64,000 nt of DNA from contig NZ_MSCI01000002.1 of assembly GCF_002954585.1 (NCBI RefSeq), positions 1,652,089 through 1,716,088 of the forward strand, written 5' to 3'. Numbering within the stretch: the first letter of the stretch is position 1; every line of letters starts with the position of its first letter. Of this stretch, positions 7,714 through 17,426 are shown piece by piece. The notes beneath the pieces are model-generated. The model did not search any database, was not told the DNA's origin, and saw nothing but the letters and a program-made list of their open reading frames with translations. Origin of the DNA: Vibrio chagasii (GTDB lineage Bacteria; Pseudomonadota; Gammaproteobacteria; Enterobacterales; Vibrionaceae). Position numbers and translations under genes: made by a program.

Positions 7714-8148
7714 TCAAGGAACTTGAAGGCCTGCTAACAGAGAAATAAATCGTCCTCTTTCGCCCTTTAAGCTTTCGAAATATAGTTGGTCTAACTCTTC
7801 CACCTGAGCTATTGCGTTTATTGCTAGAGCTTCCCCAGTTTTCGTGAGTCTCAGAGAATAGCTTCGTGAGTCTCTGTCACCTTTATCTTTAGTGATAAGA
7901 TCATTCGCAACCAGCGCTTTCATCGACTTTGATAATGTCATCTTATCCAAGCCTGTAATATTGACTACTTCTGTTTGCGTGGTTTCGTTTTTGTTCTTGT
8001 TACACCATAGTACTGAAGCCAGTATAACGAACTGAGTATGGTTGATGTTTAGCGGCTTAAGGAGTTTCATTACCTCCGAGTGCCATTTATTGTAAGCGAC
8101 CCAGAGCTGTAGCCCTACGCTGTCCGATGGGAGATCATGCTTAAACAT
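7714..8148 (-). CDS. MarR-family transcriptional regulator
   Basis: A 144-residue winged-helix dimeric repressor. The recognition region is visible: TEVVNITGLDKMTLSKSMKALVANDLI, followed by the wing KDKGDRDSRSYSLRLTKTGE with the conserved D-x-R (family-typical RDxR). Its start overlaps the end of the upstream SRPBCC gene by 8 bp, so the two are translationally coupled. The promoter of the pair carries a palindrome (8586-8599) that is a natural operator for autoregulation. The ligand is unknown. Confidence 0.85.
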   Translation of the reverse strand: MFKHDLPSDSVGLQLWVAYNKWHSEVMKLLKPLNINHTQFVILASVLWCNKNKNETTQTEVVNITGLDKMTLSKSMKALVANDLITKDKGDRDSRSYSLRLTKTGEALAINAIAQVEELDQLYFESLKGERGRFISLLAGLQVP

Positions 8149-8557
8149 TGTTCTCGGCCCTTTTTTTTAGTCCTTCAAGAGTAGACGGTAGTCCATCATA
8201 AATTTTCTTACCCACGACTTTCCCAAATAAAAAACTGGTTAACCCCGAAAACTTAACTCTATGAGTTACCTCCGTTATTTCTCCTTTAGCCTGTAACTGG
8301 TGCTCAAATGATAGAAGGCAGAATGGCAGTTTGCTCATGACAGTAAAGCTCTTATTCGGTGTAGCATCCGTAATGACTATCTTTGATTTAGGTCCATTAG
8401 CCGGCTTTATAACGCCTTTCACACCAACCTCGAATGCACCCAGTAGACGAGAGTAGACCACTTCTTTATCCCATTGATTCCAATTTTCTACATCGACATA
8501 TAGCGAATATATGTCTTGAGGTGATGCTTCAATACAAATACGTTTTTCAAAAATCAC
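8141..8557 (-). CDS. SRPBCC-family (polyketide cyclase/START-like) protein
   Basis: A 138-residue helix-grip protein. The start MIFEKRICIEASPQDIYSLYVDVENWNQWD is the standard SRPBCC opening (beta strand, two helices, W-x-x-W-D), and the middle strand VKGVIKPANGPKSKIVITD fits. Such proteins bind hydrophobic ligands; no enzyme activity can be assigned. It is the first gene of a two-gene operon with the MarR regulator, which suggests it handles the compound the repressor senses. Confidence 0.8.
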   Translation of the reverse strand: MIFEKRICIEASPQDIYSLYVDVENWNQWDKEVVYSRLLGAFEVGVKGVIKPANGPKSKIVITDATPNKSFTVMSKLPFCLLSFEHQLQAKGEITEVTHRVKFSGLTSFLFGKVVGKKIYDGLPSTLEGLKKRAENNV

Positions 8558-8575
8558 TTTTACCGTCCTGGCTGA

Positions 8576-8602
8576 TTGTAAATTAGTAAACTAGTTTACA
8601 AT
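8576..8602 (-). promoter_or_regulatory. Palindromic MarR-type operator/promoter
   Basis: GTAAACTAGTTTAC (8586-8599) is a perfect 14-bp palindrome, and the wider arms TTGTAAA...TTTACAA also mirror around it. On the minus strand TTGTAA and TACAAT, 15 nt apart, could be a -35/-10 pair buried inside the palindrome. This is the expected geometry for an autorepressing MarR protein. The palindrome is seen; its use is inferred. Confidence 0.6.
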
Positions 8603-8756
8603 ACTTGATGATAGGTATATTTGCAACATCACTCCCAGCCAGAAAACGTTTGTCTCGATTAAGTTCTAAACTATAACGATTAATTACACTTCAGCCCTTG
8701 TTTACACTTTTATTGCCTCCATATTTTCCATACAATCCTAAGCGATTATAAATTAA

Positions 8757-9740
<984 letters not shown>

Positions 9741-9819
9741 ATCTGAGATTGCAGATTTGATTATCAACGCTCTCGCCTTAGTAGATGCAGGGCGTCATCA
9801 CATTTTGTTGTAAATCCCT

Positions 9820-9855
9820 AAAGCCCAGTGGTATATCCACTGGGCTTTCTTTTGT
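9820..9855 (+). terminator. trxB terminator
   Basis: Stem AAAGCCCAGTGG/CCACTGGGCTTT with a 5-nt loop, then TCTTTT. It separates trxB from cydD. Confidence 0.85.
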
Positions 9856-9874
9856 ATACTAGCCGCCCTCAACG

Positions 9875-9893
9875 AATAATAATTATCATTAAG
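9875..9893. promoter_or_regulatory. Fur-box-like sequence upstream of cydD
   Basis: Read on the minus strand, the 19-mer contains AATGATAATTATTAT and matches the classical Fur consensus at about 15 of 19 positions by hand alignment. It ends 8 bp before the cydD start, where a bound protein would block initiation. AT-rich matches arise by chance, so confidence is limited. Confidence 0.35.
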
Positions 9894-9901
9894 CCTTCAT
9901 A

Positions 9902-11686
9902 ATGGATAAGAAAAAACAACGCAGCTTGAATAAGTGGCTTAAGCAACAAAGTAAGTTAGCAAAACGCTGGCTTATGATTGCGATTAGCCTTGGCGTACTT
10001 TCAAGTGTGTTTTTAATTGCTCAAGCAGCGCTTCTCGCCTCTATTCTTCACCAGCTGATCATCGAGAATGTCGATAAATCTGAACTGGTGGGTCATTTTG
10101 CTGGCTTGGCATTCTCGGTCTTTGGCCGTGCGGGCTGTACATGGGGTCGTGAAATCGCAGGTTATCGCTGTGGTGAACAGATCCGTGTCTACATTAGGCA
10201 GCTCATTCTAGACAAGCTACGCGAATTGGGCCCTGCTTACATCAAAGGTAAGCCTGCCGGCACGTGGGCAACGCTGCTGCTAGAACAAGTTGAAGACATG
10301 CAAGACTTCTTCTCACGTTACTTGCCACAGATGTCTTTGTCGGTACTGATTCCATTCATTATTTTGGTTGTGGTATTCCCAGTAAACTGGGCTGCCGGCC
10401 TTATCTTCTTGCTGACTGCGCCACTGGTACCAATGTTCATGGCATTGGTGGGTATGAAAGCCGCAGACGCAAACCGTAAAAACTTCAAAGCGCTTCAACG
10501 CCTTTCGGGTCACTTTTACGATCGTTTGCAATCAATGACAACCATTCGTCTTTTCGACCGCACGAGCTCTGAAACCGAAGTATTGAAAGGTGCATCTGAA
10601 GTGTTCAGAACGCGCACTATGGATGTATTGAAGATCGCTTTCTTGTCGTCTGCTGTGCTTGAGTTCTTCACGTCTATCTCGATTGCGATGACGGCAGTTT
10701 ACTTTGGTTTCACTTACATCGGTGAGCTTAACTTCGGCCACTACGGTGTTGGCATTACACTGTTCGCAGGTCTGTTTATCCTTATCTTGGCGCCAGAGTT
10801 TTACCAACCTCTGCGTGACTTAGGTACTTTCTACCATGCGAAGCAACAAGCGGTGGGCGCAGCCGAGAGTCTTGTTGAGTTCCTAGAAACCGACATCACA
10901 AAGGTGAAATCAGGTGACACTCAGCTAGACCCAGCTCAAGGCATCAATATTGAAGCTCAAGATCTGAAAGTATTGAGCCCTGAAGGTGTTCAACTGGTTG
11001 GCCCTATTTCGTTCGCACTGAATACTCGCCAATCAACGGCATTAGTTGGTCCAAGCGGTGCGGGTAAGACAAGTTTGATCAATGCCATTCTTGGTTTCAT
11101 GCCTTATGAAGGAAGCTTGAAAATCAATGGTATTGAACTGCGTGATTTAGACTTGGCATCTTGGCGTAAGACTATCAGCTGGGTTGGCCAAAACCCACTG
11201 TTGCTTCACGGCAGAATTCATGACAACGTCACTCTAGGTAAGCAAGATATCACCGACCAAACGGTTCAAAACGCACTAGACCAATCTTTCGCTAGTGAGT
11301 TTGTTAATGAGCATGGCTTGGACTACATGATTTCTGATCGTTCTTGTGGCCTATCTGTTGGTCAATCTCAACGTTTGGCACTGGCTCGTGCAATGATTCA
11401 AGACGGCCAATTCTGGTTGCTTGATGAACCTACTGCTAGCCTAGATACTCGTAGTGAGCAGCTAGTGATGAAAGGCATCAACAGCAACATCGAAAGTCGC
11501 ACTGCCCTGCTTGTGACGCACCAACTGGCTCCTCTTCAATCGGTCGATAACATTCTGGTTATGCGCGATGGTGGTCTTGTGGAACAAGGTCATTACGCTC
11601 AGCTTTCGACTGCGGGTGGTTTATTCGAAGAGATGCTAAACGCGAACTTAGCTCAACAAGACAATAAGGGTAATTTAGATGCGTGA
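9902..11686 (+). CDS. cydD: ABC exporter CydD (thiol reductant exporter, cytochrome bd assembly)
   Basis: CydD forms with CydC a heterodimeric ABC exporter of the inner membrane that moves glutathione/cysteine (and binds haem) and is required for cytochrome bd oxidase assembly. The 594-residue protein has an N-terminal six-helix membrane domain (about residues 20-320) and a C-terminal ATPase: Walker A GPSGAGKT (~383-390), signature LSVGQ (~484-488) and Walker B LLDEPT (~505). The final 8 bases overlap cydC, showing coupling. A Fur-box-like sequence lies just upstream. Confidence 0.95.
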   Translation: MDKKKQRSLNKWLKQQSKLAKRWLMIAISLGVLSSVFLIAQAALLASILHQLIIENVDKSELVGHFAGLAFSVFGRAGCTWGREIAGYRCGEQIRVYIRQLILDKLRELGPAYIKGKPAGTWATLLLEQVEDMQDFFSRYLPQMSLSVLIPFIILVVVFPVNWAAGLIFLLTAPLVPMFMALVGMKAADANRKNFKALQRLSGHFYDRLQSMTTIRLFDRTSSETEVLKGASEVFRTRTMDVLKIAFLSSAVLEFFTSISIAMTAVYFGFTYIGELNFGHYGVGITLFAGLFILILAPEFYQPLRDLGTFYHAKQQAVGAAESLVEFLETDITKVKSGDTQLDPAQGINIEAQDLKVLSPEGVQLVGPISFALNTRQSTALVGPSGAGKTSLINAILGFMPYEGSLKINGIELRDLDLASWRKTISWVGQNPLLLHGRIHDNVTLGKQDITDQTVQNALDQSFASEFVNEHGLDYMISDRSCGLSVGQSQRLALARAMIQDGQFWLLDEPTASLDTRSEQLVMKGINSNIESRTALLVTHQLAPLQSVDNILVMRDGGLVEQGHYAQLSTAGGLFEEMLNANLAQQDNKGNLDA

Positions 11687-13400
11687 TTTACTGCCTTACC
11701 TGAAACTCTATAAAAAGCATTGGTTTGGCCTATCGCTAGGCATGCTACTGGCTTTTGCTACTCTGTCAGCTTCTATTGGCTTGTTAACGCTATCGGGTTG
11801 GTTCATTTCCGCTTCTGCGGTTGCTGGCCTAACGATTGCACGTGAAACCTTCAACTACATGCTACCGGGTGGTGGTGTACGTGGTTTGGCTATGAGCCGT
11901 ACTGCGGGTCGTTGGGGTGAACGTGTTGTAAGCCACAATGCGACATTCAAACTACTGACTGATCTACGTATCTTCTTCTTCAAGAAGCTGGCTCCGCTGA
12001 TCCCTGGTCGTATTTCAAACCTGCGTGACGCTGACCTACTCAACCGCTTGGTTGCTGATGTCGACGCCATGGACCACGTTTACTTGCGCTTAGTAAGCCC
12101 CGTAACGGTTGGTGTGTTTGGTATCTTCTTCCTGACTCTGTTCTTGATGTGGTTTGATACCTCGCTAGGCCTGATCTTAGGTTCTATCCTGCTTATCATG
12201 CTGTTGATTTGGCCTGTCTTGTTCTACAAGCTGGGTAAACGTAACGGTGGCGAGCTTACTCAAAACAAAGCGGAGCTGCGTGTTACCACTCTGGATTGGA
12301 TTGAAGGCTACAGCGAACTGACTCTGTTTGGTGCCGAAGAGCGTTACCGTAATGCGATTCTAGAAACTCAACAGAAGCTGATGGCGAACCAGTTTGTGAA
12401 CGCCAACCTAACCGGTATGGCTTCAGCAGCGCTGATGCTGTTCAACGGTTTGACACTGGTTCTTATGCTTTGGCTAGCGGCTGACGGCGTGGGTGGTAAT
12501 GCACCTGATCCGTTTATTGCGCTAATGGCGTTCGCAACCATGGCAAGTTTTGAACTGTTAATGCCAATCGCAGGCGCATTCCAGCATTTAGGTCAGACTC
12601 TGTCTTCTGCACGTCGCTTGAATGAAGTGATTCTTTCAGAACCTGAAGTTCAATTCGCGGACGAGAAACTCGACATCAACAAGTCGCTTGATATTACGTT
12701 CTCAAACGTGACGTTCAACTACCCTGACTCAGAGCGCAGTGTTCTGAACGCTGTCGACCTAACGATTCCGGCAACGAACAAGGTTGCGATTGTGGGTCAA
12801 ACGGGTTCTGGTAAATCGACACTGATTCAGCTGCTAACTCGCTACTGGGATCCGAAGAAAGGTTATATCTCTATCGCGGGCATTGAGCTAACACAATGGA
12901 ACGAGTCACAACTGCGTGAATCGATCAGTGTGGTAAGCCAGCGTGTCGACATCTTAAATGGCAGCCTACGCGACAACCTGTTGATTGCGAAACCAGATGC
13001 CAACGATGAGCACCTAGCCAACATCCTTAAAGACGTTGGCCTAGAAAAGCTGCTTGAGAATGATGGTCTTGATAGCTGGTTAGGTGACGGTGGTCGTCAA
13101 CTGTCTGGTGGTGAGAAGCGCCGTGTTGGTATTGCACGTGCCATTCTTCATGATGCCCCTATCCTGCTTCTAGATGAGCCTACCGAAGGCTTAGATAAGC
13201 AAACTGAACAGAGCATCATGGCGCTGTTTGAGAAGCACTTTGAGGGCAAGACGGTTATCTTCATTACACACCGTTTGATTGGTTTGGAAGCGATGGATTC
13301 TATCGTTCTGATTGAACAAGGTGAGATTGTAGAGCATGGCTCCCACGACACACTGTTGAACGAACAAGGACGCTATTTCCAACTTCGTCAGGCAATCTAG
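11679..13400 (+). CDS. cydC: ABC exporter CydC (partner of CydD)
   Basis: This 573-residue half-transporter is the second subunit of the CydDC exporter. It has the CydC opening MRDLLPYLKLYKKHW, a membrane domain to about residue 310, and a full ATPase: Walker A GQTGSGKS (~373-380), signature LSGGE (~474-478), Walker B LLLLDEPTEGL (~494-504) and the H-loop ITHR. Its canonical LSGGE contrasts with LSVGQ in CydD, as in other CydDC pairs. It overlaps cydD by 8 bp and ends at a strong terminator. Confidence 0.95.
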   Translation: MRDLLPYLKLYKKHWFGLSLGMLLAFATLSASIGLLTLSGWFISASAVAGLTIARETFNYMLPGGGVRGLAMSRTAGRWGERVVSHNATFKLLTDLRIFFFKKLAPLIPGRISNLRDADLLNRLVADVDAMDHVYLRLVSPVTVGVFGIFFLTLFLMWFDTSLGLILGSILLIMLLIWPVLFYKLGKRNGGELTQNKAELRVTTLDWIEGYSELTLFGAEERYRNAILETQQKLMANQFVNANLTGMASAALMLFNGLTLVLMLWLAADGVGGNAPDPFIALMAFATMASFELLMPIAGAFQHLGQTLSSARRLNEVILSEPEVQFADEKLDINKSLDITFSNVTFNYPDSERSVLNAVDLTIPATNKVAIVGQTGSGKSTLIQLLTRYWDPKKGYISIAGIELTQWNESQLRESISVVSQRVDILNGSLRDNLLIAKPDANDEHLANILKDVGLEKLLENDGLDSWLGDGGRQLSGGEKRRVGIARAILHDAPILLLDEPTEGLDKQTEQSIMALFEKHFEGKTVIFITHRLIGLEAMDSIVLIEQGEIVEHGSHDTLLNEQGRYFQLRQAI

Positions 13401-13428
13401 TCGCTTCATTGATGACAAAGAAACTTCC

Positions 13429-13460
13429 AAAGCCCGAGTTTATGCTCGGGCTTTTTTATT
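13429..13460 (+). terminator. cydDC terminator
   Basis: Stem AAAGCCCGAG/CTCGGGCTTT with a 6-nt loop, then a T run. Confidence 0.85.
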
Positions 13461-13735
13461 ACCTATCGATTTTTCTGCGTCTCAAGCAGGTCACATTCTC
13501 CTTCAACTCTCAGCCATATTCTCGCCTGAAACGAACACAAAACAGCCTCAAAGTGATATTCAAATCATGAGCTTAAGCAAAACTGCACTAAAGAGTCGTT
13601 TTTTAAACCATAAAGCTAAAAACACACTAAAACCACACATTAGCAAACCGTGTACTTTCGGTTATTACTTAAACAATCCAATAGATAAAAATATCAGCAC
13701 AAACCCGAGCACTGTTGCTAATCAGGAGTTAAACG

Positions 13736-14311
13736 TTGAAACGCATTTATCTAGCAGGACCAGAAGTATTTCTAACTGACGCTGTCTCTATCGGTGATCA
13801 AAAGAAGAAGATTTGTGAAGCTTATGGCTTCGAGGGTATTTTCCCACTCGACAATATTCTAGAGTTGAATGAACCTAGCCCTCAGCAAAATGGCTTAAAA
13901 ATTGGCCGCGCTAATGAAGAGCTTATTGAGAGCTGTGATATCGTCATCGCCAACATGACACCTTTCAGAGGCGCGAGCTGCGATGTGGGTACAGCCTATG
14001 AGATGGGCTTTGGTAAAGCGCTAGGTAAAACGGTACTTGCCTACAGCAACAACTCTGATCTTTTCTTAAAACGAAACCTAGACCAACTGCCAAATGCTAA
14101 GCAAGTCGATGAGCAAACCTATGTGGATGGCATCGGCATGACGCTAGAAAACTTTGGTTTAATTGATAACCTAATGCTAGATAACGCAGTATCAGGCCCG
14201 ATAGAATTAGAGAATGTTGGCGTGTTTTATGATCAAACAGACGTGTATCGTAACCTACGTGCGTTCATCCGTTGTCTAGAACAGCTAAAGAACGAAGCTA
14301 AGGCTGCGTAA
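13736..14311 (+). CDS. Nucleoside 2-deoxyribosyltransferase family protein
   Basis: The 191-residue protein matches the nucleoside 2-deoxyribosyltransferase/YtoQ-like Rossmann family: start KRIYLAGPEVFLTDA (nucleotide-binding loop), middle CDIVIANMTPFRGASCDVGTA and AYEMGFGKALGKTVLAY, with the family's catalytic Glu in the AYEMG stretch. These enzymes exchange bases between deoxyribonucleosides or hydrolyse dNMPs, a salvage or house-cleaning role. The TTG start (13736) is preceded by CAGGAG at good spacing; no ATG lies nearby in frame. A strong terminator follows directly. Confidence 0.85.
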   Translation: MKRIYLAGPEVFLTDAVSIGDQKKKICEAYGFEGIFPLDNILELNEPSPQQNGLKIGRANEELIESCDIVIANMTPFRGASCDVGTAYEMGFGKALGKTVLAYSNNSDLFLKRNLDQLPNAKQVDEQTYVDGIGMTLENFGLIDNLMLDNAVSGPIELENVGVFYDQTDVYRNLRAFIRCLEQLKNEAKAA

Positions 14312-14337
14312 ATCGCTATCTAAATTGAATGACATTG

Positions 14338-14376
14338 ATTCTCCCAGCATCCTCACAATGCTGGGAGAATTTTTTG
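14338..14376 (+). terminator. Terminator after deoxyribosyltransferase gene
   Basis: Long stem ATTCTCCCAGCAT/ATGCTGGGAGAAT with a 7-nt loop, followed by TTTTTT. Confidence 0.9.
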
Positions 14377-14396
14377 TAAATATAGAGAGGAAAACT

Positions 14397-14755
14397 ATGA
14401 GCGAGATTTGCATGATGTCTCTTACAAGAGACGAAGTAGCAGAACGTAAAGACTATGATGCGATCAAAGTGTCATTTGATGATTTATGGTCTTCGATTAA
14501 CTCAAACGAAAACGCCAACGTTAGTGTTTGTACCATTGTCTTTTTGTGGATAGAGAACAGCAGCTCTACAACATCAAGCTTGGTGTGGATCAGAAGGAAG
14601 GATATGTATCGTGCAGAGTGAACCAAGTTGAAATTGAAGAGGTTGAGAGGTTTCTCCATGCCTATTGCACCTACAGCAAAAGCGAATTGATTCAGTTAAT
14701 CCAAGAAAGCAATTCAGAAACAAAATCAAAAAGAAATTCAGAAAACGAACTGTAA
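14397..14755 (+). pseudogene. Frameshifted small gene of unknown function
   Basis: A reading frame opens at ATG 14397 behind a good ribosome binding site (GAGAGGAAAACT) and codes for MSEICMMSLTRDEVAERKDY... up to a T5 run at 14541-14545. Past that run the coding-like sequence continues one frame away (VDREQQLYNIKLGVDQKEGY...) to a stop at 14753-14755. Adding one T would give a single ~120-residue acidic protein. I therefore read it as one gene broken by a one-base deletion (or a sequencing error). Left as is, the first frame stops at 14621 after about 74 residues. No family was recognised. Confidence 0.6.
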
Positions 14756-14841
14756 TCCTCTATTAGAATAATGTTAGCCCTCCCCCAGCGTTCAATCCGA
14801 AGTAATTCAAATACAACTCACTCATATCGATGTCACTAGCC

Positions 14842-14871
14842 AAAAAGCTAACCTCCCACACGAGAGGTTAG
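14842..14871 (-). terminator. Terminator of the EAL operon
   Basis: Stem CTAACCTC/GAGGTTAG (14848-14871), followed on the minus strand by TTTTT. Confidence 0.7.
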
Positions 14872-14949
14872 TGAACCGAAGAGTAGTAGTTCAGATAAGG
14901 GAAATCGACAGATTGGTTATTTTGAGCGCGGTACCAGTCACTCGGTGAG

Positions 14950-15807
14950 TTAAGCGCTTTTACTCGTTATTCTGGTTTTCTTATTGAGGTAGGTGTTTAA
15001 CCTGAATTTTTCATCTGGCGTCACAACACCTTGATCTAGCATGTTTACTGGATAAGATTTAGGGAAATCTATGTGGTAACCCTGATAATAATCAGCCCCA
15101 TACTGAGCCGCAGCACGCAAGTTATCCACGTTTTCAATCCCCTCAAAAATCACCTTGATACCTTGTATCGTCGTAATGGTGTTCAGTTCTTCCAAAAGGT
15201 TGTCGTCTTGAGAGCCGCTCATAGCAAATTCAATCAACATATCACGCCTCACTTTGAGGTAGTCAGGCTTCACGACTGCCATTCGGCTATAACCCGCCCA
15301 GCCAGAGCCAAAGTCATCCAGTGCGAACGAAATACCTATGTTTCTGAGATATTCAGTACCTCGATGTAAGCTCTCTATGTCAGCTAGAGGGCAATAGTCC
15401 TCGACAATTTCAACGACAATTTGACTTAAGTCTACCTGCTCCTCCTTAATTAGCGGGAGGTATAAGCTGTTTAAGTCGTTCCCATATGAAAAGTACTTAA
15501 AAAAGCATGGGGTAACATTGAGAAACAGCTTCAGATCACGACCGTAGATTCTCGAGTTCCGAAAGTTTCTCAAGTGCATAATGTTCAAGAAAAACTTAAA
15601 TCTAAACTCAGACTTCTCACCGAAGTCCTCAAGAATTTTATAGAAGCGTTTAACGTTTACCTTCGCACCTTGCATCTCTACTCGGCATATCGCCTCATAG
15701 CCAAACACATTTTGGTCAGCCTCATTAATCGACTGAAAGACACTGTGCACTTTAAATCCAAGAACCGACATCTCGTATCGACGGTGTTCAGAGTTCCACT
15801 CAAGCAT
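14950..15807 (-). CDS. EAL-domain cyclic-di-GMP phosphodiesterase
   Basis: The 285-residue protein is essentially a stand-alone EAL domain with no membrane or sensor domain. The signature Glu is retained as GYEAICR (EAI instead of EAL). Other catalytic/metal residues are visible: LNVTP (Asn), EIVED (Glu), ALDDFGSG (Asp-Asp), PDYLKVRRD (Lys), FEGIEN (Glu) and YQGYHI (Gln). It should therefore hydrolyse c-di-GMP to pGpG, lowering the second messenger that favours biofilm. It lies 9 bp after a small gene with its own ribosome binding site (GTGAGG), so the two form an operon. A ToxR-like regulator diverges from it. Confidence 0.85.
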   Translation of the reverse strand: MLEWNSEHRRYEMSVLGFKVHSVFQSINEADQNVFGYEAICRVEMQGAKVNVKRFYKILEDFGEKSEFRFKFFLNIMHLRNFRNSRIYGRDLKLFLNVTPCFFKYFSYGNDLNSLYLPLIKEEQVDLSQIVVEIVEDYCPLADIESLHRGTEYLRNIGISFALDDFGSGWAGYSRMAVVKPDYLKVRRDMLIEFAMSGSQDDNLLEELNTITTIQGIKVIFEGIENVDNLRAAAQYGADYYQGYHIDFPKSYPVNMLDQGVVTPDEKFRLNTYLNKKTRITSKSA

Positions 15808-15816
15808 CAGTTAGCC

Positions 15817-16107
15817 TCACTTGGATTGTGCTGGATTACATAGAGGGCTAACAGAATCCATTAATATCGCTTCAGCTTCTTCCAGTTCCATTTTTTGGGC
15901 AAAGACTAGCTCTTCGGATATCAAATCCTTGATGTGGTCCACTAAGACTTGGCGATCGTCTTCTGAGATCTTCTTGCTCTGAAGGTGGCATAAGCGAACC
16001 AATAAGCTAATGACATCTAAGCCTTTGGATTCAACACAAGCTACCTGTTTATATTTTTCAATGCTGCCTAAAACACGTGTAACACTTTCTTTTGATACGA
16101 ATTTCAT
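15817..16107 (-). CDS. Small cytoplasmic protein co-transcribed with EAL gene
   Basis: A 96-residue, helix-rich, charged protein with no signal or membrane segment. The start at 16107 (MKFVSKESVTRVL) follows GGAGTG at correct spacing; an upstream in-frame start at 16128 is less likely. The C-terminus ends SPLCNPAQSK. I recognise no family. Tight linkage to the EAL phosphodiesterase suggests it regulates or senses for that enzyme, an inference from context only. Confidence 0.65.
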   Translation of the reverse strand: MKFVSKESVTRVLGSIEKYKQVACVESKGLDVISLLVRLCHLQSKKISEDDRQVLVDHIKDLISEELVFAQKMELEEAEAILMDSVSPLCNPAQSK

Positions 16108-16366
16108 CTTCACTCCAAAAACAAACAACGTTATTAATAATCCCTATATCTGTTGATGTTCTATCCGTGAATTATGCGTCTATCGTACTTGCGCCCAATC
16201 TAAACCACATCATTCAAAATTCACTAAAAACACACCAAATATACATTCCACACATTTTTCAAACGAACTTGATTTTTGATAGCCAAAGCGATGAAAAAAA
16301 ATAGAATCGACGACAAGTTGGTCTAGGCGTGATAACAATAAAAATAATTAATTAGAAAGAAGTAGA

Positions 16367-17272
16367 ATGATTAATGATAATTCACTTGTAATTAATGATG
16401 AGTTACATATAAACCTGAGCGATCGTTCGATAATGAATATCGAAAATAAAACCTTAATCAAATTAAGGCCAAAACCATTCCGTGTTTTACTCTATTTGCA
16501 TAACCACAATGGTCGATGTGTAAGTAAAGATGAGCTTTTTAGTGAATGCTGGAATGGTGCCATTGTCTCTGATCAATCTCTAACCAATACGATCAGTACG
16601 TTAAGAAAGTCGCTCAAAACGATTGGTATTAAAAATACAAAGCTCACCACGGTGAGTAAAGCAGGCTATTTGCTTGAGAAAATATCCAATGAAGAGCTAC
16701 CAGAACCCCATCTATCTACTGAAAGCCATTCACCAACTGAAACCAATATAACTTCCGAAATCCAGGAGGGTGAGACAGTAGCCGCTGCTGCAATGGATGG
16801 AGCAATGAGCGAAGTTTCAGTACCTGTCGAAGTAATCGACAACCAAGAGCCGTCGAATAAACCTCGCGAAACTTTGGTTTATCTTAAAAAGCTATTCATG
16901 TTAATGCTGGCTATTTCCTCCTTGTCACTCATTAGAGGTTGCTATAACACAAATAATATCAACAAAAATATGACCCAGCGTTTGGTGTCTACAGAAAACA
17001 TCTCATATAACCTTGTTGATCATACGGGGATGTTAGACCTTGATAGTATGGAGGGAATAATCCGAGTAAGCTCATATAAGGACTGTAGAGCTAGGAATAT
17101 TGATATAACAGTAACTAAAAATGGCGAAGGTGTTTTTGAGACCGACTTTTCGATAGTTTATAAGAATAAAGCCCTTAACTACTTGCATTCATTCAAAATA
17201 AAAAATGACAGTTCTGAAGTTAGAATATTACAAATATCCAAGATACTCAGCTTATGTAAACTCTCATTTTAA
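16367..17272 (+). CDS. ToxR/CadC-like membrane-bound winged-helix regulator
   Basis: The 301-residue protein has an OmpR/PhoB-type winged helix at residues ~15-105 (LRPKPFRVLLYLHNHNGRCV, then QSLTNTISTLRKSLK and the wing TVSKAGYLL), a low-complexity linker (~110-165), one transmembrane segment (~175-193, LFMLMLAISSLSLI) and a periplasmic domain of about 105 residues with cysteines. This is the one-component layout of ToxR, TcpP and CadC: a periplasmic signal controls a cytoplasmic DNA-binding head. It diverges from the EAL operon (260 bp apart), which is a candidate target. It is not ToxR itself, judged by sequence. Confidence 0.8.
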   Translation: MINDNSLVINDELHINLSDRSIMNIENKTLIKLRPKPFRVLLYLHNHNGRCVSKDELFSECWNGAIVSDQSLTNTISTLRKSLKTIGIKNTKLTTVSKAGYLLEKISNEELPEPHLSTESHSPTETNITSEIQEGETVAAAAMDGAMSEVSVPVEVIDNQEPSNKPRETLVYLKKLFMLMLAISSLSLIRGCYNTNNINKNMTQRLVSTENISYNLVDHTGMLDLDSMEGIIRVSSYKDCRARNIDITVTKNGEGVFETDFSIVYKNKALNYLHSFKIKNDSSEVRILQISKILSLCKLSF

Positions 17273-17426
17273 ATAGGGCCTTATTCTCTTAGTCGTTGAT
17301 ATTTTTATAATAAAATCGAACGGTGTGATTTTCATTATCTGTTGGTTTGAACAAACCACATCTTATTTAGCTAGAGTTCGCTGCGCTTGAAACTGAGCTT
17401 AACTAATATAATTCAAGAGACTCAAC

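Noticed and set aside
13567..13779. 70-codon open frame before the deoxyribosyltransferase gene
   Set aside because: Low-complexity Lys/Asn/Thr content, no ribosome binding site, and it overlaps the start of a real gene in another frame.
14541..14545. Programmed -1 frameshifting at the T5 run
   Set aside because: The heptamer CTTTTTG is a poor slippery site and no downstream stimulatory stem was seen; mutation is simpler.
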